A stretch of 48,581 bases of DNA, taken from positions 1 to 48,581 of the forward strand of contig JAQTNC010000009.1 of assembly GCA_028714475.1 (NCBI GenBank), read 5' to 3'. Position 1 is the stretch's first letter. Each line of letters opens with the position of its first letter. The position numbers and the translations under genes are program-made. Under the pieces are notes generated by a model that did no database searches, was not told the DNA's origin, and worked only from the letters and a program-made list of their open reading frames with translations. The DNA is from Patescibacteria group bacterium (GTDB lineage: Bacteria > Patescibacteriota > Patescibacteriia > SG8-24). This document shows positions 36,719 to 45,398 of this stretch, in pieces.

Positions 36719-37120
36719 ATGACGAGAATGAAGACCTTTATCAGCTACGCCACGCTCGGCCAGCCCGATTCGGCCTTGGCTGCCGCGCTCCAATCCCTGA
36801 TCGACAGCATCCGCCAATGGGCGAGCAACGAGAGCGTCCGCATCGAGCAGATTGATGTGGCCGCCAATCCCGAAAGCCAAAGTGGCTACGTGATGGTCAG
36901 TTGCGCCGTCTGGTTCTCCCAGCTCTTGAGCCCCCTGACGGAAGCCGAGCGACAGCTCGTAATCCTGCACTCATTCCATCCCGTGCGGGAAAATGAGGAC
37001 AGGGATTGCGAAAAGGGCATCAACGTCGTTCTGGCCGAGCACCCGAGCCACGCCGTCACTTCAACCGCGCTTTGCCAAGCCGGAGAAAGAGTCGTCTTGG
37101 CCGCCGTGTTGACGCCCTGA
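36719..37120 (+). CDS. hypothetical small protein (133 aa)
   Basis: AAGGAAGG RBS, ATG at 36719. Confidence 0.72.
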   Translation: MTRMKTFISYATLGQPDSALAAALQSLIDSIRQWASNESVRIEQIDVAANPESQSGYVMVSCAVWFSQLLSPLTEAERQLVILHSFHPVRENEDRDCEKGINVVLAEHPSHAVTSTALCQAGERVVLAAVLTP

Positions 37121-37133
37121 CCGCGTCCCCATC

Positions 37134-37173
37134 CCGCCCGCCTCCACCCTCGGAGCGCGGGCTTTGTGTTTCT
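37134..37173 (+). terminator. repeated intrinsic terminator B
   Basis: cgcccgcctccaccctcggagcgcgggctttgtgttt. Confidence 0.8.
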
Positions 37174-37186
37174 ATCCACAGCCGAT

Positions 37187-37214
37187 TTGACGCCGCCCTA
37201 CGGCCTGATACCAT
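37187..37214 (+). promoter_or_regulatory. sigma70-like promoter (TTGACG-16-TACCAT)
   Basis: upstream of the ORF at 37246. Confidence 0.5.
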
Positions 37215-37245
37215 CAAAAGAAGCGTCTTTTCCGAGGAGGATGTC

Positions 37246-37569
37246 ATGAATGTCACGAAAAGACTGTCAGAACTGCGCGGCCGAGGCGTGGCCGTCAGCT
37301 ACGCTGGCGGAACTACGGTCATTGACTGCCGCATCGCATGGGTCGAAACCGATTTTCACAGTGGCCAAACCACGACTACCCTGGTTCTCGACGCGACCAT
37401 CGGGATTCGTTCGGCTGATGACGAGAACGTCACGACCAGAATCACCGTGACGGAAAGGGCAGAGAACGGGCTGACTCTGTTCGGCATGACCGCCCCACCT
37501 CATCGCTCGATTCCACTGCAGATAGACCAAGCCAGTGCCGCCAGCGTCAAGCTCACTCTGGATGGATAG
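37246..37569 (+). CDS. hypothetical small protein (107 aa)
   Basis: GAGGAGG RBS, ATG at 37246. Confidence 0.72.
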   Translation: MNVTKRLSELRGRGVAVSYAGGTTVIDCRIAWVETDFHSGQTTTTLVLDATIGIRSADDENVTTRITVTERAENGLTLFGMTAPPHRSIPLQIDQASAASVKLTLDG

Positions 37570-37598
37570 GCGCAACGCTTTGCGCCGCCACCCTGCCC

Positions 37599-37636
37599 GC
37601 CCGCCTCCGACCTTGGAGCGCGGGCGTTGTGTTTTG
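37599..37636 (+). terminator. repeated intrinsic terminator C
   Basis: gcccgcctccgaccttggagcgcgggcgttgtgtttt. Confidence 0.8.
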
Positions 37637-37736
37637 CAGCCAATAACAGAAAGACACCGGTGCAGACCGATGTCCCGCAGCCCGAACAAGCGCGTCCAGG
37701 CGTCGCTACGAATTGTCTGGGGTTGCTGACGGATAG

Positions 37737-37967
37737 CTAACGGTCCGTTGTGTCCGATGACGCCGGCTCGTTGCCCGAATCGTCGTCGTTCGAATCGTCC
37801 GCCGAGTCGTCGTCTTGCGGCGCGACCGGCGTTTTGGCTGACGGAACTGTCGGTACCGTCCGGCAACCGTGAGGCTCAGCGTTGCACTCGTCCAGACGGC
37901 CGTCAGAACAACTCGCGCCGATGGCAGTGAGCGCAACCAGAAGGGGCAAACAATATTTGGCTCTCAT
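37737..37967 (-). CDS. small secreted Asp/Ser-rich protein
   Basis: MRAKYCLPLLVALTAIGASCSDG signal-like N-terminus, low-complexity DDDSADDSNDDDSG tail; AAGGAG RBS. Confidence 0.6.
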   Translation of the reverse strand: MRAKYCLPLLVALTAIGASCSDGRLDECNAEPHGCRTVPTVPSAKTPVAPQDDDSADDSNDDDSGNEPASSDTTDR

Positions 37968-38037
37968 CGCTGACTCCTTGGCTGAAAGCAACAAACAATT
38001 ACCACGAAAAACGCCGACCGTCAACCCTGTCAACGTG

Positions 38038-38063
38038 GGACGTGGCACCTAGGTGCCACGTCC
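38038..38063. repeat. perfect 26-bp palindrome GGACGTGGCACCTAGGTGCCACGTCC
   Basis: read directly. Confidence 0.95.
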
Positions 38064-38090
38064 AGAGGCGGATTCGTCCAGAGGCGGATT
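38059..38090. repeat. two tandem copies of CGTCCAGAGGCGGATT
   Basis: exact 16-bp repeat abutting the palindrome. Confidence 0.95.
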
Positions 38091-38216
38091 TTTGGCTAAA
38101 TTACATCTTTAATCTCATCGGCAGGGGTGCAAAAGCCAAATTTTGCCCAATTGGTGCCGCACCTCACCCTGACAAGCTTGACAAATTTCCCATCTTGCGC
38201 CATAATAAGCTGAAAT

Positions 38217-39017
38217 ATGAAGATACTGGTTTTCGGTGACCTGATGGGGCGCCCGGGACGCGCGGCGGTCAAGGCCGCCCTGCCCCGTCTCAAGGAAAAA
38301 TACGCCCCCGACCTCGTCATCGCGAATGGCGAGAATTTGGCTCACGGCCGCGGCGTCACGCCAGACACCGTCAAGGAAATGGTCGCGGCGGGCATTGACC
38401 TCTTCACTTCCGGAAACCACGTCTGGGATCGTTCCGAATCATGGGACGTCTTCTCTGACCCCAACCTCCGCGAACGAGTTCTTCGGCCAGCCAACTACCC
38501 ACCCGGCCTGCCTGGCGACGGGGCCAAATTGCTTACCATTGGCGCAAAAAACGTCCTTGTGGTAAACTTGCTGGGTCGGGCGCTCCTGCGCGTCACTCCC
38601 GACGACCCGTTCCGTGCCTTCGACCGATTGATAAACGAATTCGCCTCCAAGCGACCTGACGTCGTGCTGGTGGATTTCCACGCCGAAACAACCTCGGAAA
38701 AGGTCGCTTTCGGCTGGCATGCCGCCGGTCGCGCCAGCGCCGTCTGGGGCACCCACACGCATGTCGCCACGGCCGATGCCCGCATCCTGCCTGGCGGCAC
38801 GGCCTACGCCACGGATATCGGTTTCTGCGGCCTGCGCGACGGCGTCATCGGCGTGAACCGCGAACCGATTCTCCAGCACTTCCTGACCGGCCTGCCGATT
38901 CGCGAAGAATTCGCTGAAACTGGCCAAGTTGAGGCTTGGGGCGTCATAATCGAGCTGGGGGTTGACGGCCGCGCCGTTTCCATCCAAACCCTTCACGAAA
39001 CTGCCGAAATAGGCTAA
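38217..39017 (+). CDS. YmdB-family metallophosphoesterase
   Basis: MKILVFGDLMGRPGR, VIANGENLAHGRG, DLFTSGNHVWD, VWGTHTHVATADARILPGGTAYATDIGFCG. Confidence 0.93.
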   Translation: MKILVFGDLMGRPGRAAVKAALPRLKEKYAPDLVIANGENLAHGRGVTPDTVKEMVAAGIDLFTSGNHVWDRSESWDVFSDPNLRERVLRPANYPPGLPGDGAKLLTIGAKNVLVVNLLGRALLRVTPDDPFRAFDRLINEFASKRPDVVLVDFHAETTSEKVAFGWHAAGRASAVWGTHTHVATADARILPGGTAYATDIGFCGLRDGVIGVNREPILQHFLTGLPIREEFAETGQVEAWGVIIELGVDGRAVSIQTLHETAEIG

Positions 39018-39057
39018 GCTATAATTAATAATAGTAATCATTAATCACGCAGCTCAT

Positions 39058-39342
39058 ATGAATAAAGCCGAGCTCGTCGCCAAGATTTCCGAGAAAGTCG
39101 GAATCTCCAAGAAGCAAGCCGAGGAGACCGTTGAGTACTTCGAAGATGTCGTCACCGAGACCCTTAAGGCCGGTGGTGAAGTCGTCCTCGCCGGTTTCGG
39201 CGCCTTTTCCGCCAAGCAGCGCGCTGGCCGCACGGGCGTGAACCCGCAGAATCCTTCGGAGAAGATCCAGATTCCACCGGTCATCGTGCCTAAGTTCAAG
39301 GCCGGCAAGGCGCTGAAGGATGCGCTGAAGGGTAGGAAATAA
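39058..39342 (+). CDS. HU-family DNA-binding protein
   Basis: MNKAELVAKISEKVGISKKQAEE...GFGAFSAKQRAGRTGVNPQ. Confidence 0.96.
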   Translation: MNKAELVAKISEKVGISKKQAEETVEYFEDVVTETLKAGGEVVLAGFGAFSAKQRAGRTGVNPQNPSEKIQIPPVIVPKFKAGKALKDALKGRK

Positions 39343-39352
39343 TGCCTGACAC

Positions 39353-39390
39353 TAGACCGGGCGTCCGCAAGGACGTCCGGTTTTGTTATA
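39353..39390 (+). terminator. intrinsic terminator
   Basis: accgggcgtccgcaaggacgtccggttttgtt. Confidence 0.75.
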
Positions 39391-39400
39391 TTCGAAACGA

Positions 39401-39429
39401 TTGACGCAGTCGCCCCGGCATGGCAAAAT
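39401..39429 (+). promoter_or_regulatory. sigma70-like promoter (TTGACG-17-CAAAAT)
   Basis: upstream of purC. Confidence 0.5.
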
Positions 39430-39491
39430 GGGGCCACCAAACGGCTGACGGACAAAAACGGTTCGCTTAGCCAAACAAAAAGGAGGGCCCG

Positions 39492-40439
39492 ATGGCCGCA
39501 AAAAAAGACAGCATCGTCGCAGAAGGCAAAACCAAAACCGTGTGGTCGGTCGTCGGCGACCCACACCTGTCAATCTTGGCCGCCAAGAAAGACATCACCA
39601 AGAATGACGACCCGACCGCCACCCAACAGATGGCGGGGAAAGACGTGCTGGCGACGACGACCACTTGTGGCGTCTTCGCGGCTCTGAAGCAAGCCGGCTT
39701 GCCCGTCGCCTACGAGTGTCAGCTCTCGCCGACGGAATTCCTGGCGCCGACATGCGAGATGATCAAGCTCGAAGTCGTCGCACGGCGCTATGCCGTAGGC
39801 AGCTATCTCAAGCGACATCCGGAATTTGAGCAGCCGGACGGCGATTCGCCGCACCGCTTCAACCACTTGGTGTTCGAGCTCTTTCTCAAGACCACGGGCG
39901 GCCAAATCCGCGGCCATGACGGCACGCTCTACGAGACGATTGGCGACGATCCCGAGACTGGCCGACCGGTAGATGACCCGTTCATTCTCAACCCGGAGGA
40001 TACCATCTGGGTGCTCAAGCACCCCAAAATTCCCAGCTGGGACGAGATGTCCGAACTGGGGCTGGCGATAGCTGACTGGTTCATCCTCCCGCCTGGCGTC
40101 ACGCTGGATGCCATCGAAGAGATAACTCGCAAGGCGTTCCTCTTCCTCGAGGCGGTCTGGACACAGCTCGGCTTCCGCCTCATCGACTTCAAGCTGGAGT
40201 TCGGCATCGACGCGAACGGGAACCTGCTGGTCGCCGACGTCGTGGACAATGACTCTTGGCGGCTCCGCACCGCGGATTGGCAGGAGCTGTCCAAGCAACT
40301 CTTCCGAGACAGCGCCGCCATGGATCAGATCACGTCAGCGTACGCCTTGGTGGCTGGCTTGGTCGAGTCCGGATTCCCCGGCGTTACCGATGTGGCCCGC
40401 GAGACCATGCTGGTGCGGTACGAACAGGAACAACAGTAG
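39492..40439 (+). CDS. purC: phosphoribosylaminoimidazole-succinocarboxamide (SAICAR) synthase
   Basis: EGKTKTVW, EVVARRYAVGSYLKR, GFRLIDFKLEFG, VADVVDNDSWRL. Confidence 0.92.
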   Translation: MAAKKDSIVAEGKTKTVWSVVGDPHLSILAAKKDITKNDDPTATQQMAGKDVLATTTTCGVFAALKQAGLPVAYECQLSPTEFLAPTCEMIKLEVVARRYAVGSYLKRHPEFEQPDGDSPHRFNHLVFELFLKTTGGQIRGHDGTLYETIGDDPETGRPVDDPFILNPEDTIWVLKHPKIPSWDEMSELGLAIADWFILPPGVTLDAIEEITRKAFLFLEAVWTQLGFRLIDFKLEFGIDANGNLLVADVVDNDSWRLRTADWQELSKQLFRDSAAMDQITSAYALVAGLVESGFPGVTDVARETMLVRYEQEQQ

Positions 40440-40524
40440 CCCGCTTGGGCGGGCTGGCCGAAAAACGAGTAACTGCGAACACGAGAACGCTGACCCGTCT
40501 GGGCGGCGTTCTTTCTATTGTGTC

Positions 40525-40552
40525 TTGACAAGCGGTGAGTTTTGGGTAAGAT
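40525..40552 (+). promoter_or_regulatory. sigma70-like promoter (TTGACA-16-TAAGAT)
   Basis: upstream of the ORF at 40587, directly after a hairpin/T-tract. Confidence 0.65.
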
Positions 40553-40586
40553 ATCATCGGCAACCAACCGAATCAAGGAGGCAAAG

Positions 40587-41048
40587 ATGATCAAGTGGTT
40601 GATCCTTACCCCGAACAGCCTTCTGCTGGCCCTGCGGGGCGAATATCATCCGTTTCCGGAGAGGGACGGGGAGGCGCCCGTCCGAATGACCGCAACTGAC
40701 CTGGGCGAGGCGCTCTTCTACCTCGATGGTGGTGCCAACTGCCTTCTCGGCGATTCCGTCGCCGACGGCCCGAGTTCCCTGTTTCGCCTACGATGGCGGG
40801 AACGAGAACTGACTGCGGTCAGGGTCGCCCTGCAAAAGGCCGTCGAAGAGGGCCGGGTCGTCTGGTCCAAATACGAAAGCCGTCAGCAGGACAGTGAGAT
40901 CAACGGCCTGCTGACTCGCTTCGGCCTCGTCACGGTCAGCCGCGGTGGTGGCAGCCACTGCAAGAGCGAAGACCGTCGCCCGCGCACCATCACGGCCGCC
41001 ATGCGTCTGGCCAACCCGACCGTTACCGTTCTTTCCGAATCCGCCTAG
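40587..41048 (+). CDS. hypothetical protein (153 aa)
   Basis: AAGGAGG RBS, ATG at 40587. Confidence 0.7.
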   Translation: MIKWLILTPNSLLLALRGEYHPFPERDGEAPVRMTATDLGEALFYLDGGANCLLGDSVADGPSSLFRLRWRERELTAVRVALQKAVEEGRVVWSKYESRQQDSEINGLLTRFGLVTVSRGGGSHCKSEDRRPRTITAAMRLANPTVTVLSESA

Positions 41049-41110
41049 CCGCTCCGACAACGCGCCTCGCCGTGAACCTATTCCGGCCGGCGCGTTTGTA
41101 TTTTCCTGAT

Positions 41111-41139
41111 TTGACACCGGCGGGTCCTGAACCTAAAAT
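41111..41139 (+). promoter_or_regulatory. sigma70-like promoter (TTGACA-17-TAAAAT)
   Basis: upstream of the ORF at 41177. Confidence 0.7.
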
Positions 41140-41176
41140 GCCCATGGCGTTCTTTCGACGCTTGATTGGAGACCCG

Positions 41177-41722
41177 ATGGCAAAGACGTGCCAAGAGAAG
41201 TGTGTTCATCGTCGGCGCAGTTACTGGCTCACGCGCGAGCTGAATGATCCGCTCGGCCTGATTGGCCAAACCATCCCCTCGACGCACTGCCGCGGCGGGA
41301 ACGAGACGATCGTCGAATTCGATCCGAGCGGACACTTTGGCAGATTCACGGTGCGCTGTTCGTGCGGCATGATGGTCACGCGTGAGCGGGCCACGGGCTG
41401 TTTCTTTCACGCCCTGCGGCCGCTTTCGCCGCGTGAACTGCCACCCGGTTTCGCCAGGAATGCCCTCAAGGCGCTGACGAAGTCGCCGGAGATTCGGCGG
41501 TTGCTGTGCGATCCGGCTTTGGATAGTATTGCGACCCGGCATCGCCGCATCCGGAAGGTGGGGGAATTCTTCACCCAAGGCGTCCGTTTTGACCGCGAGG
41601 TTCTGCGGGAGATCGATCCGCAGATGCGACGCGAACTCACGGAGCGCCTCCGTCTGACCATGGGCGACTACCGCCGTGGGCGCCGAGAAGCGATGATCGA
41701 GCCGTGGGCGGAGAGAGGTTAA
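41177..41722 (+). CDS. hypothetical protein (about 181 aa)
   Basis: GGAGA RBS then ATG at 41177; scattered Cys/His (CQEKCVH, CSCGMM). Confidence 0.65.
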   Translation: MAKTCQEKCVHRRRSYWLTRELNDPLGLIGQTIPSTHCRGGNETIVEFDPSGHFGRFTVRCSCGMMVTRERATGCFFHALRPLSPRELPPGFARNALKALTKSPEIRRLLCDPALDSIATRHRRIRKVGEFFTQGVRFDREVLREIDPQMRRELTERLRLTMGDYRRGRREAMIEPWAERG

Positions 41723-41814
41723 TCCGGTTCCTCAACCGCGATTCAGGGCGTTGCCGTCTAGGCGACGCTTTTTTTGTTGACTCAAAAAGGCCGCCGATTT
41801 GCACGAAATCTAAA

Positions 41815-41842
41815 ACGCCGGGGGTGACCCGGCGTTTCCTAT
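41815..41842 (-). terminator. intrinsic terminator of proS
   Basis: minus strand AAACGCCGGGTCACCCCCGGCGTTTT. Confidence 0.85.
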
Positions 41843-41851
41843 GCAACCAAA

Positions 41852-43126
41852 CTATTTCTTGGCGAATTCGCCGACTTCCCCGACCGCTTGCACCATCGGC
41901 ACCATCTTCGCTTCGGCACTCACGCGCTCCTTCCATTCCACCGAATCGGCGGCGAGCGTCTTCTCGGAAACCACCAAACGCAACGGACAGCCAATCAAAT
42001 CGGCGTCGGCGAACTTCTCGCCCGCCCGCGCGTCCTCGCGGTCATCATACAGCACCGAAACGCCAGCCGCCTCCAGCTCGTCCACCAGCTTGTCCGCCAC
42101 CGCGCGCACCCGCACCGTGACTGCCTCGTCCTTAGCCGTAAGCGACACGAGATGCACCAAGTACGGCGCGATCGCCTTCGGCCAAATGATGCCCTTGTCA
42201 TCGTGATGAACCTCTATCACCGTTCCCATGACCCGCGACGGCCCGAGGCCATAACAACCCATGAGCACCGGCTTCGAAACGCCGTCGGCGTCGGTGTAGT
42301 TCAACTCGAACGGATCGCTGAACCGCGTCATCAGCTTGAAGATGTTGCCGACCTCGATGGCCTTGCCTTCCCTCATGATGCCGCCGCATTTCGGGCAGCG
42401 GTCGCCTTCCTTGTATTCGCTGATCTCGCGATTCTGCGCGTATTCGCACTTCTCGCAGTAATAAATAATGTCCTCGCCGGACTCGGTCAGCACCTGGAAC
42501 TCGTGCGAATACTTGGTGAAGGCGCCGCCGGATGCCTCGGCTATGAGCGCGTGCAGTCCGCACCGGTCATAAACGCGGCGATACGCTTCCTTGGCCAGCT
42601 CGTAGAACCGATCGAGATCGGCTTCGTCGAGATGGAACGAATACAGATCCTTCATCGAGAACTCTCGGCCGCGCAACAAGCCGGACTTGGCGCGCGGCTC
42701 GTTGCGAAACTTATCCTGAATCTGATAGACGCTGAACGGCAGGTCCTTGTAGGAACGCACAAAACGCTTGACCGTCGGCGTGACGATTTCCTCATGCGTC
42801 CAGCCGAGCGTCAGGTCCTTGTCGCCGCGGCCCTTAAACTGGAACATCACCTCCGGCCCCGGGTCAGTCCAGCGGCCGGTCGTCTCCCACGGCTCGCGCG
42901 GCTGAAGCGCCGGCATGAGGATCTCCTGCGCGCCGAGCCGGTTCATCTCCTCGCGGACGATTTCCTTGACGCGGTCGATCACGCGCAAGCCGAGCGGCAG
43001 GTAGGTGTAAACGCCAGCCATGAGCTGGTCCACGAAACCGCCCTGCACGAGCAGACGTGCGTTCACGGATTCGGCATCATGGGGCGCGGTTTTGGAGGTC
43101 TTGCCGAGGAGTTTAGAGTAACGCAT
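41852..43126 (-). CDS. proS: prolyl-tRNA synthetase, short form
   Basis: GVYTYLPLGLRVIDRVKEIVREEM, FRNEPRAKSGLLRGREFSMKD, GCYGLGPSRVMGTVIEVHHDDKGIIWP; ATG at 43126. Confidence 0.95.
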   Translation of the reverse strand: MRYSKLLGKTSKTAPHDAESVNARLLVQGGFVDQLMAGVYTYLPLGLRVIDRVKEIVREEMNRLGAQEILMPALQPREPWETTGRWTDPGPEVMFQFKGRGDKDLTLGWTHEEIVTPTVKRFVRSYKDLPFSVYQIQDKFRNEPRAKSGLLRGREFSMKDLYSFHLDEADLDRFYELAKEAYRRVYDRCGLHALIAEASGGAFTKYSHEFQVLTESGEDIIYYCEKCEYAQNREISEYKEGDRCPKCGGIMREGKAIEVGNIFKLMTRFSDPFELNYTDADGVSKPVLMGCYGLGPSRVMGTVIEVHHDDKGIIWPKAIAPYLVHLVSLTAKDEAVTVRVRAVADKLVDELEAAGVSVLYDDREDARAGEKFADADLIGCPLRLVVSEKTLAADSVEWKERVSAEAKMVPMVQAVGEVGEFAKK

Positions 43127-43294
43127 AAGTGGGATGGGGCAGGAAGAAAATATTCCTATTCTCAAGCCAAAGATTATCTTTTTATGGCTGTTTAGGCAAG
43201 GCCAAGCCCCATCGGACGGCTCGCCAGTGCGCATTCAGGCTCATGCGGTCGTCACTGACGTTGAGCGACCGCCTCAAGCTCCAGGGACACTCTT

Positions 43295-43345
43295 GGGGAC
43301 TGTCCCCGGGAAAACTGTGGATAAGGGGGACAGGCACCGGACGGC
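43295..43345. repeat. dispersed repeat ttggggactgtccccgggaaaactgtggataagggggacaggcaccgg (copy 1)
   Basis: almost identical to 45254-45302. Confidence 0.9.
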
Positions 43346-43357
43346 CCGAACCCGTCT

Positions 43358-45211
43358 CTACTTTCTGCTTTCCACGAACCGCCTCCACGCCTCCTGTTCG
43401 GCCTTCGTGAGCGAATGATCATAGGAATCGGCGGTGGCGGCGGCGGCAATCGCCTCCTCACGCTGGCCGAAATCATAGAGCCAAGCCGCGTATGCGTACC
43501 AGTCGTGCGTCAGAATCTGATCAAGCGCGAAACTGTAGCCGCCGTTTCGATCATCGGGTGGCACCGGAAAATACGGCAGCGGCGTCCGGGTCGTCGGCGG
43601 GCGCACTTCGTAGAAACGGCCGTCCGACAACGACCTGTAACATGACCCGTCCGACTTCTTGACGCACTGCTCGTCGACTTCCGCCGGAAACGTGGAATAT
43701 ACTGGTCGGCCGGCAAGCAGCGGCCAATCCACCGTCGCCTGCAACAACTGGCGCCGAGACTCGTTCAACGTCGCCGTGAGATACTCCGGCGTAAGTTGCG
43801 GATGGTAAAACACGTTGATGCGCGTGTCATGCACCACGATGACATCCAACCGACGCCGTTCGACCAACTGCAGATGCGCGAGCGTGAAGAGCTCGGTGTC
43901 ATTGACCTGGTTGTCGTCGCGCACGACCAAGACGGCGTTCGGCGGCAGGTTCAATAGACCGGAGCGCAGGCGCGCGGCGGCGGTGGTGTCGGTGAAGGCC
44001 CGGGCGTAAGGAAAATTGACGAAACCGCTCGCGACCGCCGCGAAACCGAAAGCGGCCACCACCAAGAACGCGCTCGTGTCACCGAAGCGGCGATTGAGCC
44101 AGCCGGCCAACGCGATGGCCGCCACGGCCGCCACGACGGCAATCGACGCCTGAAAGGTCAGGAACCAGACGCGACTCAAATAGATGACGCTCTCGTCGTA
44201 CGCCGAGGCCCGCAGGAGCACCACGGTCGGCAAGACCGCCATGCCGCCAGCGAGAATCAATGACATCGGCACGACGTCGGCGCGACGCTGGCGCCAGGCC
44301 CACCAAACTCCCCCGATGGCCGCGGCCGCCAAAAGACCGACCGACGTGACCGCCCCGATCGACAGCGTGGCGAGCAGCGCCAACTTCAAGAGTCCGTTGC
44401 CGCCGCCACCCATGTCGCCATAATGACTCCGACTCACGAAAGCCGAAAAATCCGCGACCGACGTGATGAGGCCCGACGTGCTGTAGACGGCCGGCACCTG
44501 CGACCGCAGGAATAGGTAGACATACGGCAACAGGCCAACCAGACCCGCCAGTACGACACCCAGCCACCGCCGGTCGGGCCGCCGCCAGTCCCGATGGGCC
44601 CAGAACCAGGCGACAACAATCCACGGCGCCGTCGCCGCCGTCAGATACAGGTGATTCGCCGCGGCGAGCCCCGAGAGCAAGCCGATGAGATAGCCCCAAC
44701 GATTGCGGCGTTCATCCAATGACCGCACGAAACAATAGGCGATGCCGACGAACAGCAAGGCGTGCAAGGCGTAATTCTTGGCGTAGATTGCCTGGCTCCA
44801 CCAAATGTCCGAGAACGCCAGCACGAGCAAGGCACCGACGGCCGTGAGCCGCATCGGCCAATCAACCGTGAGTTTCAGTTGCCGCGCCCACCGCAAAGCG
44901 ACACTCACGCCCAAACCGATGGCCGCGGCCGCACAGACCGCGGAAAAAAGCGCCACCCGCCACGGCACGGTCGCGAAAGGCAGCCAGGTGAACGGCTTGG
45001 CGAGAAGTATATATAATGGATAGCCGGACGGATGCAGGATGCCGAGCGTCGCCGTCGCGGTCACGAACTCGGCGCTGTCCTCGAACGTCACCGCCGTCGG
45101 CAGCATCGGCACGTAAACGGCCAAGGACACTGCAAATGCGGCGACCGCCGCCCAGGCATCCGCCGCGTTTTTCTGGTGTTTTTTGGCGAACCAACCGAAC
45201 ATGACGCTCAT
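43358..45211 (-). CDS. DUF2723-like multi-TM protein (putative membrane glycosyltransferase-like)
   Basis: TFEDSAEFVTATATLGILHPSGYPLYILLAK motif, many TM segments; ATG at 45211. Confidence 0.85.
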   Translation of the reverse strand: MSVMFGWFAKKHQKNAADAWAAVAAFAVSLAVYVPMLPTAVTFEDSAEFVTATATLGILHPSGYPLYILLAKPFTWLPFATVPWRVALFSAVCAAAAIGLGVSVALRWARQLKLTVDWPMRLTAVGALLVLAFSDIWWSQAIYAKNYALHALLFVGIAYCFVRSLDERRNRWGYLIGLLSGLAAANHLYLTAATAPWIVVAWFWAHRDWRRPDRRWLGVVLAGLVGLLPYVYLFLRSQVPAVYSTSGLITSVADFSAFVSRSHYGDMGGGGNGLLKLALLATLSIGAVTSVGLLAAAAIGGVWWAWRQRRADVVPMSLILAGGMAVLPTVVLLRASAYDESVIYLSRVWFLTFQASIAVVAAVAAIALAGWLNRRFGDTSAFLVVAAFGFAAVASGFVNFPYARAFTDTTAAARLRSGLLNLPPNAVLVVRDDNQVNDTELFTLAHLQLVERRRLDVIVVHDTRINVFYHPQLTPEYLTATLNESRRQLLQATVDWPLLAGRPVYSTFPAEVDEQCVKKSDGSCYRSLSDGRFYEVRPPTTRTPLPYFPVPPDDRNGGYSFALDQILTHDWYAYAAWLYDFGQREEAIAAAATADSYDHSLTKAEQEAWRRFVESRK

Positions 45212-45253
45212 TATAACAAAAAACCGCCATTGCCGCCGCTTATCCACAGTTTT

Positions 45254-45302
45254 CTTGGGGACAGTCCCCGGGAAAACTGTGGATAAGGGGGACAGGCACC
45301 GG
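45254..45302. repeat. dispersed repeat (copy 2)
   Basis: ttggggacagtccccgggaaaactgtggataagggggacaggcaccgg. Confidence 0.9.
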
Positions 45303-45398
45303 GTTGCCCTAGCCGAAGTGGGCGGCGGTGGATATAATGGAAACGCTAATCTAAATATATCTAGGCGGTGCCCGCCCAAGGCGGGCCGCTACGGTTAT

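Noticed and set aside
36515-37636. CRISPR-like array (three similar repeats)
   Set aside because: Repeats are hundreds of bp apart with ORFs between them and differ in sequence; no cas genes. No regularly spaced direct-repeat array was seen anywhere in the window.
36118-37640. Integron-like gene-cassette array
   Set aside because: The repeated element folds as an intrinsic terminator with a T-rich tail and each gene has its own promoter; no attC core and no recombinase. Kept only as a terminator-cassette observation.
41888-43195. 435-aa plus-strand ORF opposite proS
   Set aside because: Antisense to an unambiguous proS; no recognisable motifs.
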